A DNA stretch of 64,000 nucleotides from Shewanella oneidensis MR-1 (GCF_000146165.2 NC_004347.2:3588821-3652820); one strand, 5' to 3'; counted from the first letter of the stretch, positions 16,907 to 27,146 are shown. Program-made: numbers and translations. Notes: generated from the letters alone by a model not told the origin.

Positions 16907-17814
16907 GCCATTGAAAAAAGTTCGGGCGCCTTAGACTGCATAAACTCGATAAACACCCTCACCTTCAGCGGTTGCTGACTACGCTGGTGATAAAGAATCG
17001 AAATCCTACGTTGTTCGCCAATCCATTCCGGTAAGAGCACTTTTAAACGCCCCTCTTTAATCTGTTGTTTTACAAATAATTCTGGCCCATAGAGAATGCC
17101 GCCATGATCTAAAGTCGCCTGAATCGCACCATGGAGATCCGTGAGCGTGAGTTTTGTTGGGCCATTAAAATAGAAAGACTCGCCATTAGGGTGCTTTAAA
17201 TGCCAATTAAACAGCGGCCAAACTTTGATCAGCTGATGATTTTCAAGATCATCGGGATGGGTTAATTCAGGGGCATGGGCTAAATATTCCGGCGTCGCAA
17301 AGAGTCGATAATCAAGCTCACCTAAAGTGCTCGACACCCACGAGGAGTCAGGTTGGGCACCGCCCACAATCGCTACATCAATGCCTTTATCAATTAAATC
17401 CACTAACTCATTGCTTTGGGAAATGTGTAAGCGGATATCGGGATATAAACGGCCAAACTCATTTAAAGCGTGAATAAAAATAATTGAAATAATCGAAATC
17501 GGCGCCGCAATCCGCAATGTGCCTTCGGGTTTATCGCTGCCTATGCCACTGAGTTCATCGAACTGCGCAATCACGCTTTGATAACGCTGAAATAACGCTA
17601 GACCTTCCTCGGTTAACCTCAACTTGCGGGTACTTCGCATAAACAATTGCTTATCGAGTTTTTCTTCAAGTTTTGCCAGCTTACGACTCACTGTAGCGAT
17701 AGGCATATCGAGATCTTTAGCAGCTTGGGAAAAACTCCCCGCATTGACTAAATGCACAAACAGGTAAATTAACTGTAGCTCGCCGCCAACATCATCCGCC
17801 ATCTTCAATCCCAA
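16903..17814 (-). CDS. LysR-family transcriptional regulator
   Basis: 303 residues. The N-terminal winged helix-turn-helix covers residues ~10-70 (LFVHLVNAGSFSQAAKDLDM, PIATVSRKLAKLEEKLDKQL), followed by a periplasmic-binding-like effector domain of the CrgA type. It is divergent from the AEC transporter gene at 18077 with ~260 bp between, so control of that transporter is likely. The effector is unknown. Confidence 0.9.
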   Translation of the reverse strand: MGLKMADDVGGELQLIYLFVHLVNAGSFSQAAKDLDMPIATVSRKLAKLEEKLDKQLFMRSTRKLRLTEEGLALFQRYQSVIAQFDELSGIGSDKPEGTLRIAAPISIISIIFIHALNEFGRLYPDIRLHISQSNELVDLIDKGIDVAIVGGAQPDSSWVSSTLGELDYRLFATPEYLAHAPELTHPDDLENHQLIKVWPLFNWHLKHPNGESFYFNGPTKLTLTDLHGAIQATLDHGGILYGPELFVKQQIKEGRLKVLLPEWIGEQRRISILYHQRSQQPLKVRVFIEFMQSKAPELFSMA

Positions 17815-18076
17815 TCGTTTAGCGTGAGTGCTACTTATCGGTATAAGGCACTAACTCATTGTGTTTTAAACGTAGAATTATTCATTTCTACGACCATAGC
17901 GCAATAGCCTCGAAGGCTAATCCTATGCTATTTTGCCCATAAATTTACTGCACTAGCGCCGATTATTGTCAATTCGCTGAGATAGTCGCTGGGACGCTCT
18001 TGCTCGGCATGAATCAGATTAAGCGTCAGTAAGCTTGTATTACAGGATAAGAAACACAAAAGGATGAGTGAGGGAT

Positions 18077-19036
18077 ATGACCATTTTAACCCCTCTGTTT
18101 GCCGTCTTCGGGATCATGCTACTGGGCACACTTGTGCAAAAACTGCGTTTTCTCCCAGTTGAAACCGACCAAGTGCTCAATCAATATGTCTACTATATTG
18201 CGTTTCCTGCTGTACTCTTGATTGCACTGGCGCAGCAACCGATTGAGGAAATTCTGCAATGGCGGTTTATCGCAGGCTACAGTGCCGCCATGCTGGTGAT
18301 TTACCTAATGTGTATTGGTATATCATTACTCGTTAACCCAAAACAGCATGCTATCGCCGCCGTGCGCGCCCTCAACGCCACCTTTGGCAATACCGCATTT
18401 ATTGGTATTCCGCTGCTGGTGATTATATTTCCTGAACAACAAAGCGCCCTGGTCGCCGCCATAGCCAGTTTATTGTCCGTGCTTATGTTTGCTGTGGCCT
18501 TGGTCTCGCTGGAGCTTACGACAAATAAACACAGACAACACCACGCTGTGGTAATTATGTGTTTGGCCATCACTAAAAACCCCATCGTTATCGGCTGCTT
18601 TATCGGCATTAGTATCTCGGCGCTTGGGATCACACTGCCGTCTGGCGTGGCATTAATGATCCAACAAATAGGTAATACCTCAAGCCCCTGCGCCCTATTT
18701 GCCGTCGGCATGGTATTAGCTAAAGCCATGCGTTACCAAAAAGATAGTAAGTTATTCAGCCTGACAAATTTTGTCGAACTGTGCCTTATCAACCTCTTTA
18801 AATTAATCCTACAACCCGCATTGGTTTTCTTCATGCTTAAAAGCATTGGCGTTACAGGAGATTACTTAGTAATGGGCGTTATCCTCAGTGCCTTACCTAC
18901 GGCGGCCAGTGTCTATTTACTTGCTCAGCGCTATAACACCCAAGCCTCAACCTGTGCGCAGGGGATATTATTTGGCACTATTGTGACTTTTTTCAGCTTG
19001 CCCATTTTAGAACAACTTGTTAAAACCTATTCATAA
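18077..19036 (+). CDS. AEC-family (auxin efflux carrier) transporter
   Basis: 319 residues from ATG 18077, which has GAGG just upstream. About ten hydrophobic segments span the protein. The conserved LNATFGNTAFIGIPLL block and a gene-internal gap between two five-helix halves fit PF03547. Members export or import small organic anions; the substrate cannot be read from sequence. Divergent from a LysR regulator. Confidence 0.88.
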   Translation: MTILTPLFAVFGIMLLGTLVQKLRFLPVETDQVLNQYVYYIAFPAVLLIALAQQPIEEILQWRFIAGYSAAMLVIYLMCIGISLLVNPKQHAIAAVRALNATFGNTAFIGIPLLVIIFPEQQSALVAAIASLLSVLMFAVALVSLELTTNKHRQHHAVVIMCLAITKNPIVIGCFIGISISALGITLPSGVALMIQQIGNTSSPCALFAVGMVLAKAMRYQKDSKLFSLTNFVELCLINLFKLILQPALVFFMLKSIGVTGDYLVMGVILSALPTAASVYLLAQRYNTQASTCAQGILFGTIVTFFSLPILEQLVKTYS

Positions 19037-19095
19037 ACAAGCTATTAGACTTTAGCTTGTCGCAATATGTCGATTATTCACCCAAAGTTACTTTA

Positions 19096-19111
19096 CTGTA
19101 TATAAAATCAG
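19096..19111. promoter_or_regulatory. LexA box 1 upstream of recN
   Basis: CTGTATATAAAATCAG fits the gammaproteobacterial CTG-N10-CAG LexA operator, 55 bp before the recN ATG. A second box follows at 7-bp spacing. Confidence 0.85.
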
Positions 19112-19117
19112 TATATA

Positions 19118-19133
19118 CTGTTTATCAATACAG
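19118..19133. promoter_or_regulatory. LexA box 2 upstream of recN
   Basis: CTGTTTATCAATACAG is a strong CTGT-N8-ACAG operator. Two boxes in tandem suggest tight SOS repression, as known for recN in Escherichia coli. Confidence 0.9.
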
Positions 19134-19165
19134 TGATTTGGTAAGTTTTTCGACAGGAACTCACT

Positions 19166-20824
19166 ATGCTTTGCCAACTCAGCATCAATAATTTCGCTAT
19201 CGTCCGTTTTCTCGAACTGGATTTTAGCCCCGGTATGACCAGCATTACCGGCGAAACTGGTGCCGGTAAATCCATCGCCATCGACGCCTTAGGCCTGTGC
19301 CTAGGCAATCGCGCCGATGCCAGCAGTGTCCGTCCTGGCGCGAGTAAAACCGAAGTCAGTGCCCGATTTTCGCTACACGATGTTCCCCTTGCTAAACGTT
19401 GGCTCGAGGATAACGATCTCGAACTTGATGACGAATGTATTCTACGGCGCACCATTGGTAGCGATGGCCGCTCACGCGCCTATATTAATGGCAATCCCGT
19501 ACCTTTAACTCAACTCAAATTACTCGGGCAATTGCTTGTGGGGATCCATGGTCAGCACGCCCACCACGCCATGCTAAAGAGTGAACATCAACTAACCTTG
19601 CTCGACAGCTATGCTAACCATAGACTGCTGATTGATACCGTCACGGCCAGTTATCAACGCTGCAAACAAATCGAAGCTGAACTCAAGCAATTAGAAGCCT
19701 CGCAGCATGAACGTATTGCCCGTAAACAGCTGGTGCAATATCAAGTTGAAGAGCTAGATGAATTCGACCTCAAGGTCGGTGAATTTGAAGAAATTGAGCA
19801 AGAGCATAAACGCCTCGCCAATGGCACTGAACTGGTGGATAGCTGCCAAGCCAGCCTATATTTACTCACTGACGGCGAAGAGAGCAATATTGAGTCACTG
19901 CTTAACAAGGTAGTAAGCCTTGCCGAAAACCTGCAAAGCTACGATCCTGCATTGACCAATGTCAGCACTATGTTGAATGAAGCCCTCATTCAAGTACAAG
20001 AGAGTGCAGGAGAATTACAGCATTACCTGAGTAAACTCGAACTCGATCCAGCGTATTTTGCCTATCTAGAGGAAAGACTCTCAAAGGCCATGCAACTGGC
20101 ACGTAAGCACCATGTCAGCCCTGACAAATTAGCCGAGCATCATTTGGCACTCAAAGCGGAACTCACAACCCTCGATGACGATGAAACTAAGTTAGAGGAA
20201 ATCCAACTCCAAGTTGAAGCGAGTAAATCAGCTTACTTAGCAAACGCACAAAAACTGAGTCAGAGCCGCGCGCGCTATGCAAAAGAGCTGGATAAACTGG
20301 TGACTCAATCCATCCACGAGCTGAATATGCCCAAGGGTAAGTTCACTATTGAAGTTAATTTTAATCCCGAGATTATGTCGGTAAATGGTAGCGATAACAT
20401 AGAGTTTATGGTCACAACCAACCCAGGACAGCCTTTACAACCGATTTCACGGGTTGCCTCTGGCGGTGAATTGTCTCGTATCGGTTTAGGGATCCAAGTG
20501 ATAACCGCCAAGAAAGTAGCCACTCCTACCCTTATTTTTGATGAAGTGGATGTCGGAATTTCAGGCCCGACCGCTGCTGTGGTTGGCAGAATGCTGCGTA
20601 GCTTAGGGGAATCGACTCAAGTACTTTGTGTAACCCATTTACCTCAAGTTGCAGGTAATGGTCATCAACATATGTTTGTGAATAAATTCAACAAGGCGGG
20701 AAGTACAGAAACCACAATGACGCCTTTGGATAAGGAGCAACGTATCCAAGAATTAGCCAGACTTCTCGGTGGCGACACGATTACCTCTAACACTCTCGCC
20801 AATGCACGAGAACTATTACAGTAA
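19166..20824 (+). CDS. recN: DNA repair protein RecN
   Basis: 552 residues, SMC-like ATPase for double-strand break repair. Walker A is GETGAGKS near residue 30, a long coiled-coil arm covers about residues 160-360, the signature is RVASGGELSRIGLG, and Walker B is TLIFDEVDVGISG. Two LexA boxes precede it, so it is SOS-induced. A 17-bp tandem duplication (CTATTACAGTAAG repeated at 20813 and 20830) spans its stop codon. Confidence 0.97.
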   Translation: MLCQLSINNFAIVRFLELDFSPGMTSITGETGAGKSIAIDALGLCLGNRADASSVRPGASKTEVSARFSLHDVPLAKRWLEDNDLELDDECILRRTIGSDGRSRAYINGNPVPLTQLKLLGQLLVGIHGQHAHHAMLKSEHQLTLLDSYANHRLLIDTVTASYQRCKQIEAELKQLEASQHERIARKQLVQYQVEELDEFDLKVGEFEEIEQEHKRLANGTELVDSCQASLYLLTDGEESNIESLLNKVVSLAENLQSYDPALTNVSTMLNEALIQVQESAGELQHYLSKLELDPAYFAYLEERLSKAMQLARKHHVSPDKLAEHHLALKAELTTLDDDETKLEEIQLQVEASKSAYLANAQKLSQSRARYAKELDKLVTQSIHELNMPKGKFTIEVNFNPEIMSVNGSDNIEFMVTTNPGQPLQPISRVASGGELSRIGLGIQVITAKKVATPTLIFDEVDVGISGPTAAVVGRMLRSLGESTQVLCVTHLPQVAGNGHQHMFVNKFNKAGSTETTMTPLDKEQRIQELARLLGGDTITSNTLANARELLQ

Positions 20825-20869
20825 GAGCACTATTACAGTAAGTCACAGCAAAGAGAATAACGCGTGATA

Positions 20870-20904
20870 GCCAATACCTTATCTACAACAGATAAGGCAT
20901 TGGC
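20870..20904. terminator. Hairpin terminator between convergent recN and pgpA
   Basis: GCCAATACCTTATCT pairs with AGATAAGGCATTGGC around an ACAAC loop, with one mismatch. The T content after it is modest (ATTTATAGG). The position between converging genes supports a shared terminator. Confidence 0.7.
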
Positions 20905-20960
20905 ATTTATAGGGTAACTAACTTCAACTCGGGTTAACTAAGATAAATAACCTAAAGATA

Positions 20961-21455
20961 TTATTGGCTAATAACGACAATCACTTGCAGACAAATAAGT
21001 GCAAAAACACCTGCTAAGACATCATCTATCATAATGCCAAAACCACCTTCCACTTTGGCATCAAGCCATCGAATCGGCCATGGTTTTAGGATGTCAAATA
21101 GCCGAAACAGCGCAAAACCGACTGCGAGCCACAGAATACCGGCGGGGGCGGCAATCATAGTGATCAATAAACCTGCAACTTCATCCCATACAATCGCGCC
21201 ATGGTCGTGTACCCCCATGTCATTAGCGGCCTTATCACAGATATAAATCCCAGCAATCACGCACACTAAAGTTGCGGCTAAATACCACGCCAAAGGTAAC
21301 TGCGCCAACAGTAAATAGACAGGAATCGCCGCCAAAGTGCCAAAAGTACCGGGAGCTTTAGCCGCTAAGCCACTGCCAAAACCGAGGGCTAAAAAATGAA
21401 TGGGATTTTTAAGGGACAGGCGCGATAGCGCCTGATCTTGGGATAACAACTTCAT
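20961..21455 (-). CDS. pgpA: Phosphatidylglycerophosphatase A
   Basis: 164 residues, membrane protein with three to four hydrophobic segments. Family blocks are FGSGLAAKAPGTFGTLAAIP, VHDHGAIVWDEVAGLLITM and the C-terminal GGFGIMIDDVLAGVFA. It dephosphorylates phosphatidylglycerol phosphate in the inner membrane. Its ATG overlaps the thiL stop by one base (TAATG), so the genes are co-translated. Confidence 0.95.
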   Translation of the reverse strand: MKLLSQDQALSRLSLKNPIHFLALGFGSGLAAKAPGTFGTLAAIPVYLLLAQLPLAWYLAATLVCVIAGIYICDKAANDMGVHDHGAIVWDEVAGLLITMIAAPAGILWLAVGFALFRLFDILKPWPIRWLDAKVEGGFGIMIDDVLAGVFALICLQVIVVISQ

Positions 21456-22411
21456 TAAAAATGCTCAAAACCATGGTACGGTGGCGTAAATAGCTCACCA
21501 TTAAGTTGCAACTTAAGCTTACTGCCCGCACAGATTTGCCCAACACGGACAAACTTAGTACCTGCATGGCTGAGGGCGGTTTCTAACGCACCTTTTTGCG
21601 CCTCTGGCACAGTAAATAACAGCTCATAATCTTCGCCACCCGTGAGTGCATAACCTAAAGCATGCTCTTCACTCACGGTGTCTTGCATCGCACGAGATAA
21701 AGGAATAGCGCCAACATCAACGACCGCACCAACCTTTGACGCCTTGAGGATATGCCCAATATCCGAGATAAAACCGTCGGATAGATCGATGGCACTGGAT
21801 GCCAAAGAGCGTAATGACTGCCCCGCTAATACTCTCGGTGTCGGACGATAATGGCGATTAATTAAGAACTCTTTGTGCTCCGCTCGTGCATGTTGCACAC
21901 AGCGGATCAAGTCCAGCCCTAAGGCTGAATCACCAAGCGTCCCCGTCACATAGATCCAGTCGCCAGCTTTAGCACCATGACGAGTCAATGCTTTACCTTG
22001 CGGCACTTGCCCATGCACTGTGATATTAATCGCTCTGGGCCCGCGAGTCGTGTCACCACCAATTAAGGCAATACCGTAATAATCTGCCGCTTCAAAGAGG
22101 CCTTCACTAAAACCACTTAGCCATGTCTCGTTAACCTCAGGCAAAGTGAGTGCAAGCGTCATCCATGCAGGCTCAGCCCCCATTGCCGCTAAATCAGAAA
22201 GATTTACCGCTAGGGCTTTGTAACCTAAGGCTTGAGGTGGAATATCAGGGAAGAAGTGAACATTTTCGACTAAGGTATCGCAGGAAATGGCGATCGACTT
22301 GTTTTCGGCGGGCTGCACAAGGGCGCAATCGTCACCAATACTTAATTTGACATCACGGCGCGTCGGGCCGCGGTGATTGAAATAACATTCAATAAGTTGG
22401 AATTCTTTCAC
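21455..22411 (-). CDS. thiL: Thiamine-monophosphate kinase
   Basis: 318 residues, AIR-synthase-like fold. KLSIGDDCALVQP and the ISCDTLVENVHF block bind metal and ATP, LGYKALAVNLSDLAAMGAEP is the family signature, and ALIGGDTTRGP and IDLSDGF follow. It makes thiamine diphosphate from the monophosphate. It lies between nusB and pgpA, an order conserved across gammaproteobacteria. Confidence 0.96.
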   Translation of the reverse strand: MKEFQLIECYFNHRGPTRRDVKLSIGDDCALVQPAENKSIAISCDTLVENVHFFPDIPPQALGYKALAVNLSDLAAMGAEPAWMTLALTLPEVNETWLSGFSEGLFEAADYYGIALIGGDTTRGPRAINITVHGQVPQGKALTRHGAKAGDWIYVTGTLGDSALGLDLIRCVQHARAEHKEFLINRHYRPTPRVLAGQSLRSLASSAIDLSDGFISDIGHILKASKVGAVVDVGAIPLSRAMQDTVSEEHALGYALTGGEDYELLFTVPEAQKGALETALSHAGTKFVRVGQICAGSKLKLQLNGELFTPPYHGFEHF

Positions 22412-22489
22412 TGTACAGTTTGGCGCGACTCACATCGGCCACCTTTGTTAGCAATGAAAAACGGTATCCTAAGATACCGTTTGTCCTTA

Positions 22490-22894
22490 TTACTTACGTG
22501 CAACCAGTTTGTCGAGTAATCCATTAACAAACTTATGGCTTTCATCCGCACCGAAAGCTTTAGCCAATTCAATCGCCTCGTTAATGGCAACTTTAAATGG
22601 CACATCTTTACGGAAAGTCAGCTCATAGGCCGCTAAGCGTACTATGGCTTTCTCCACTGGAGACACCTCATCAATGGGGCGATCTAAGTGTGGAATGATC
22701 AACTCATCCAGTTGGGTTTTCTTAGTTGCAACGCCTGCAAATAGCTCACGAAAATAAGCTACGTCTACACCATCGAGACTCTGTTCAGTTAAAAACTCAT
22801 GCTCGACATCGGCAATATTATTCCCGCTTAGTTGCCATGAATAGATGGCTTGAACGGCTAAACGGCGGGCCTTGCGGCGCTCAGAAGGCTTCAT
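22490..22894 (-). CDS. nusB: Transcription antitermination factor NusB
   Basis: 134 residues, all-helical. Begins [20 protein letters not shown] (the arginine-rich RNA-binding motif) and ends FVNGLLDKL. With NusE/S10 it binds boxA RNA in rRNA antitermination. The ATG is preceded by TAGGAAAA. It is 14 bp downstream of ribH in the same operon. Confidence 0.97.
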   Translation of the reverse strand: MKPSERRKARRLAVQAIYSWQLSGNNIADVEHEFLTEQSLDGVDVAYFRELFAGVATKKTQLDELIIPHLDRPIDEVSPVEKAIVRLAAYELTFRKDVPFKVAINEAIELAKAFGADESHKFVNGLLDKLVARK

Positions 22895-22908
22895 TATTTT
22901 TCCTACTA

Positions 22909-23385
22909 TTACAACTGTTGTTCAAGCTGTTGCAGAACGTTGACCATTTCAAGCAAGCTTAGAGCAGCTTCGCCGCCTTTGTTACCCGCTTTAGTACCTG
23001 AACGCTCAATAGCTTGTTCAATGGTATCTGTAGTCAATACACCGAAAGCAACGGGCAGATCGAACTCTAATGCAATTTGAGCCAGACCTTTGTTACATTC
23101 GCCTGCAACAAAATCAAAGTGAGGGGTACCACCACGGATTACCGCACCAAGTGCAATAATACCGTCAAACTTACCACTTGCGGCAACACGACGTGCAGCC
23201 AGCGGTAACTCAACCGCACCAGGTACACGGACAACAGTGATGTTTTCATCACTGACTTGGCCAAAACGTTTCAGCGTGTCAAGTGCACCTTCAAGCAGGC
23301 TTTCGACTAAAAAGCTGTTAAAACGCGAAATTACAATCGCAACTTTGGCATTCTTCGCTTCGATATTACCTTGAACTACGTTCAT
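22909..23385 (-). CDS. ribH: 6,7-dimethyl-8-ribityllumazine synthase
   Basis: 158 residues, normal length. Shows [36 protein letters not shown] and [20 protein letters not shown] with the catalytic His. It condenses the RibBA product with the pyrimidine intermediate in the penultimate riboflavin step. Called ribE in some genomes. Precedes nusB. Confidence 0.97.
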   Translation of the reverse strand: MNVVQGNIEAKNAKVAIVISRFNSFLVESLLEGALDTLKRFGQVSDENITVVRVPGAVELPLAARRVAASGKFDGIIALGAVIRGGTPHFDFVAGECNKGLAQIALEFDLPVAFGVLTTDTIEQAIERSGTKAGNKGGEAALSLLEMVNVLQQLEQQL

Positions 23386-23525
23386 TTTCTTACCTAATTT
23401 AGCTAAAGCACCCAGCTCTGGGCGAAAAGTGGCGACATGATACCACAGTCAATTGCCCGCGGCCTTATGCAAATGATAGAAATGGTTAATTTTACCTTAG
23501 TGCAACCTATTACAAGCTTAACCTG

Positions 23526-24629
23526 TTACTCAGCTACGCATTCGGTCACTTCAAGGCCAAAGCCTGAAAGTGAGTGATAACGTTTGGGCGAGCTTAAGAG
23601 TCGCATTTTTGTCACGCCTAAACTGGCGAGGATTTGCGAACCCACACCTACACGGCGTGAGGTGCCTTGCCATTTAGCCGATACTGGGGTCTGACCTTGA
23701 TCTTCCGCTTCAAAGGCTTTGACTTTGGCGAGGATTTCACTGGAATGTTCCTGATTGCCAAGCAGTACTAATACACCACCTTCGGCAGAAATCCGCGCCA
23801 TCGCTTTTTCGAGCGGCCAGCTACGTTGCTGATCACGCTCAGAGTGAAGTAGATCGTTAAAGGTATTCTGTAAATGTACCCGTACTAAACAGTCAGGCTT
23901 CACCTCGCCTTTCACTAAGGCAAAGTGCAATTGATTGTCGATAGTATCCCTAAAGGTCACCATATCGAACTCACCGAAACGGGTTGGCAGTTTGCATTTG
24001 GCTTCACGCACAACGGTCGTTTCTTTGGTATTACGGTATTCAATCAGGGCCGCAATAGTGCCGATTTTAATGCCATGTTTTTCAGAGAAAATCTCTAAAT
24101 CTGGGCGACGGGCCATAGTGCCGTCTTCGTTCAAAATTTCAACAATCACCCCCGATGGTTCAAGCCCTGCTAAACGGGCTAAATCACAGCCCGCTTCAGT
24201 GTGACCTGCGCGGGTTAATACGCCACCATCCTGCGCCATTAACGGGAAGATATGCCCAGGCTGAACTAAGTCCGACGCTTTAGCATCTTTTGCTACGGCC
24301 GCTTTAACGGTTACAGCGCGATCGTGGGCCGAAATCCCTGTGGTTACGCCTTCGGCAGCTTCAATCGATACCGTAAAGTTGGTCGAGAACTGCGCATTGT
24401 TATTGGTTACCATCAAGGGCAGATTTAACTGCTGGCAACGGGCCTTGGTCATCGTTTGGCAGATTAACCCGCGGCCGTATTTCGCCATAAAGTTAATCGC
24501 TTCTGGCGTCACCATTTCGGCCGCCAAAATCAGATCGCCTTCGTTTTCTCTGTCCTCGTCATCCATCAAAATAACCATTTTGCCTTGACGAATATCCTCG
24601 ATGATCTCTTCTATACTGTGCAGCGCCAT
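23526..24629 (-). CDS. ribB: 3,4-dihydroxy-2-butanone-4-phosphate synthase with degenerate GTP cyclohydrolase II domain (RibBX type)
   Basis: 367 residues. The N-terminal DHBP synthase domain (1-~205) is complete: [40 protein letters not shown] and [14 protein letters not shown]. The C-terminal half aligns with GTP cyclohydrolase II, but the zinc-binding Cys-x10-Cys-x-Cys region is replaced by [17 protein letters not shown]. No ligand Cys remains, so the second activity should be absent and a separate ribA is needed elsewhere. Many databases still name such genes ribBA. It lies between ribC and ribH. Confidence 0.93.
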   Translation of the reverse strand: MALHSIEEIIEDIRQGKMVILMDDEDRENEGDLILAAEMVTPEAINFMAKYGRGLICQTMTKARCQQLNLPLMVTNNNAQFSTNFTVSIEAAEGVTTGISAHDRAVTVKAAVAKDAKASDLVQPGHIFPLMAQDGGVLTRAGHTEAGCDLARLAGLEPSGVIVEILNEDGTMARRPDLEIFSEKHGIKIGTIAALIEYRNTKETTVVREAKCKLPTRFGEFDMVTFRDTIDNQLHFALVKGEVKPDCLVRVHLQNTFNDLLHSERDQQRSWPLEKAMARISAEGGVLVLLGNQEHSSEILAKVKAFEAEDQGQTPVSAKWQGTSRRVGVGSQILASLGVTKMRLLSSPKRYHSLSGFGLEVTECVAE

Positions 24630-24695
24630 TGTAGGACCTTTATAATGTGACTGTTGTTATGAATTCTATACCTAAGTGAACTGAGTGCCAGTGTA

Positions 24696-25352
24696 CTAAC
24701 GCACAAAGCCAGCACGGGCTAACATTTCCATGGTCACCCCTCCGCCTTGGGTTTCTTTGCTGTCAAAACGCATTAAACGCTCTAAATAACGGGCAATTAA
24801 GTCCACTTCAATATTGACCTTATCGCCTGCTTTTAAATCCACCAACGTGGTTTCACCTGCAGTATGGGGCACAATCGTTAATCGAAAACGGTGTCCATCG
24901 ACTTCGTTTACTGTCAGGCTCACGCCATCAATCGTGATAGAACCTTTATGGGCAATATAGCGAGCAAGCTCCGTGGGAGCCGCTAACCAAAATTCGATTG
25001 CTTGACCACGAGCAAGACGCTGCTCAACAGTAGCAATCCCATCCACATGACCACTCACCATATGGCCGCCTAAACGAGTAGTTGGGGTGACGGCCTTTTC
25101 AAGATTGACCTTAGTACCCACTTTATAGTTTGCAAAACCTGTAAGGCTGACGGTTTCAGCTGACACATCAGCCACATAGCCATCGGCTAACTGTTGAACC
25201 ACGGTCAAACATACACCGTTGGTGGCGATACTGTCGCCTAAACGCACATCGGTTAAATCCAGTTTGCCACTGGCGACCGTTAAGCGAATATCATCGCCTT
25301 TACGCTCAAGCTTTCGCAGTGTACCAACGGCCTCAATAATCCCAGTAAACAT
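24696..25352 (-). CDS. ribC: Riboflavin synthase, alpha subunit
   Basis: 218 residues made of two similar lumazine-binding halves. Begins MFTGIIEAVGTLRKLERKGD; SIATNGVCLTVVQQL and the second-half counterpart SITIDGVSLTVNEVD show the repeat. It dismutates two lumazines to riboflavin. Starts 7 bp after ribD. Named ribE in Escherichia-style nomenclature. Confidence 0.96.
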   Translation of the reverse strand: MFTGIIEAVGTLRKLERKGDDIRLTVASGKLDLTDVRLGDSIATNGVCLTVVQQLADGYVADVSAETVSLTGFANYKVGTKVNLEKAVTPTTRLGGHMVSGHVDGIATVEQRLARGQAIEFWLAAPTELARYIAHKGSITIDGVSLTVNEVDGHRFRLTIVPHTAGETTLVDLKAGDKVNIEVDLIARYLERLMRFDSKETQGGGVTMEMLARAGFVR

Positions 25353-25359
25353 GGTTAAC

Positions 25360-26505
25360 TCACTTATTCGCTAAAGATGGATTGGACTCGAGCCTCAAGG
25401 TGAAGCGCGTATCCGCGCCCACTTTACGCTCGTCGACCAATTTGAGGGTCGGAATATCGGCCATCATTTGATAATCGGGTAATTCAAGTAGATTACGTCC
25501 TTGGCCGCCAAGGATTTTCATCGCTTGATAAAGCACTAATTCATCGGCTAATCCTGAGCCGATAAAGGCGCCAGCTAAAGTCGCGCCCGCTTCGATAAGC
25601 ACCTGATTACAGCTTTTGCCTAAATAGCTTAATAGTGCAGACAAGGAGATTCGACCCTCAATGGCTGGTAATTGGAGGCAAGTCACATGGGCGGGTAATT
25701 GCACCATAAAGTCTGACGAATAGCTCACTGTCGAGACTAATAAAATGGGTGATTCAATCGCAAACAATGCTGCCGTGATAGGCATGCGGGCGCGACTGTC
25801 CAAAACCACTCGCAGCGGCTGTAAAACCTGCGACTCACTCAATTGCGCTCTTAAACTGCCAAGCTCTGAGTAGCGCACATTGAGCGATGGATCATCGGCC
25901 AGTACCGTTTCAATCCCCGTGATCAGCGCGCAGGATCGTAATCTTAAGCGCTGCACATCGCGGCGAGCTTCAGGGCCAGTGATCCATTTAGACACCCCGT
26001 TTGATAACGCAGTTTTACCATCAAGACTCGCGGCAAGCTTTACCGTCACCCAAGGTAGACCCGACTCCATGCGCTTCATAAAACCAAGATTTAAGGCATA
26101 GGCCTCATCACGATGCAAGCCCACATCCACTTGAATACCCGCATCGCGCAGCATTTGAATACCGCGCCCGCCGACCTGCGGATTAGGATCTTCAACCGCC
26201 ACCACCACCCGCTTTACACCAATATTGATCAGCGCCAAGGCGCAGGGCGGCGTACGACCATAATGGCTGCAGGGTTCTAAGGTGACATAAGCAGTCGCGC
26301 CACGGGCAAGCTCGCCAGCCATGCGCAGCGCATGCACTTCAGCGTGGGGCTCTCCGGCTTTTTGATGATAACCTTCACCGACAATCTGGTTATCGTTAAC
26401 GATAACGCAGCCCACACTGGGATTGGGGCGAGTGGTATAAAATCCTTTGCGAGCCAATTGAATAGCTCGGCTCATCATTTGGTTATCGAGTACTGACCAA
26501 TTCAT
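25360..26505 (-). CDS. ribD: Bifunctional pyrimidine deaminase/reductase
   Basis: 381 residues from the ATG at 26505 (MNWSVLDNQMMSRAIQLARK); an upstream ATG at 26556 would add a non-conserved leader. The deaminase half has the zinc motif HAEVHAL and PCSHYGRTPPCALA. The reductase half begins PWVTVKLAASLDGKTALSNG and ends LVDERKVGADTRFTL. It performs two consecutive steps of riboflavin synthesis and is the first rib gene after nrdR. Confidence 0.95.
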   Translation of the reverse strand: MNWSVLDNQMMSRAIQLARKGFYTTRPNPSVGCVIVNDNQIVGEGYHQKAGEPHAEVHALRMAGELARGATAYVTLEPCSHYGRTPPCALALINIGVKRVVVAVEDPNPQVGGRGIQMLRDAGIQVDVGLHRDEAYALNLGFMKRMESGLPWVTVKLAASLDGKTALSNGVSKWITGPEARRDVQRLRLRSCALITGIETVLADDPSLNVRYSELGSLRAQLSESQVLQPLRVVLDSRARMPITAALFAIESPILLVSTVSYSSDFMVQLPAHVTCLQLPAIEGRISLSALLSYLGKSCNQVLIEAGATLAGAFIGSGLADELVLYQAMKILGGQGRNLLELPDYQMMADIPTLKLVDERKVGADTRFTLRLESNPSLANK

Positions 26506-26578
26506 ATAAACCCTATGATATTTTGAGTCATCCGCTTTTAGCGCATTGCTACACACTTTAACCAGATGCTATCAAAAA

Positions 26579-27028
26579 CTATTTTTGCAGCTTAGCAATC
26601 GCCTCACCGAATTCGGAGACATCCTCAAAGGCGCGATAAACCGATGCGAAACGAATGTAGGCGACTTTATCTAGGCTCATTAACTGCTCCATCATCAAGT
26701 TACCTATCATCTCTGAAGGCACTTCACGCTCGCCAGTAGCCCGTAGTGTCGATTTAATTTTACTTAAGGCCTGCTCGATTTCATCCATGGAGACGGGGCG
26801 CTTTTCGACCGCACGCAACATGCCCGCTTGCAATTTTTCTTCATCGAAGGGTTGGCGCGTGCCATCACGTTTAATCACCCGTGGCATCACTAATTCGGCA
26901 CCTTCGAAGGTGGTGAATCGTTCGTGGCATTCGGTGCATTCTCGACGGCGACGCACTTGATGGCCTTCCGCCACTAATCGGGAATCGATCACTTTGGTAT
27001 CTGTCGCGCTGCAAAATGGACAATGCAT
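26579..27028 (-). CDS. nrdR: Transcriptional repressor NrdR
   Basis: 149 residues. The zinc ribbon uses C3, C6, C31, C34 (MHCPFC and [15 protein letters not shown]), followed by an ATP-cone domain ([20 protein letters not shown]). It represses ribonucleotide reductase operons in response to bound nucleotides. Genome position between glyA and ribD is conserved in relatives. Confidence 0.97.
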   Translation of the reverse strand: MHCPFCSATDTKVIDSRLVAEGHQVRRRRECTECHERFTTFEGAELVMPRVIKRDGTRQPFDEEKLQAGMLRAVEKRPVSMDEIEQALSKIKSTLRATGEREVPSEMIGNLMMEQLMSLDKVAYIRFASVYRAFEDVSEFGEAIAKLQK

Positions 27029-27114
27029 TGAGCCTCCTGCCGTGAATGGGGTATAACCTTTGGCTTTACGATGCTATCTAAGATTAACTCGTTTGGTTTA
27101 AGTCTACGATTTTA

Positions 27115-27146
27115 GCAATAAAAATGGCCGCTTAAAGCGGCCATGG
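27115..27146 (-). terminator. Intrinsic terminator after glyA
   Basis: ATGGCCGC (27124-27131) and GCGGCCAT (27137-27144) form a GC-rich stem. On the minus strand it is followed by TTTTTATT. It separates glyA from nrdR. Confidence 0.85.
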
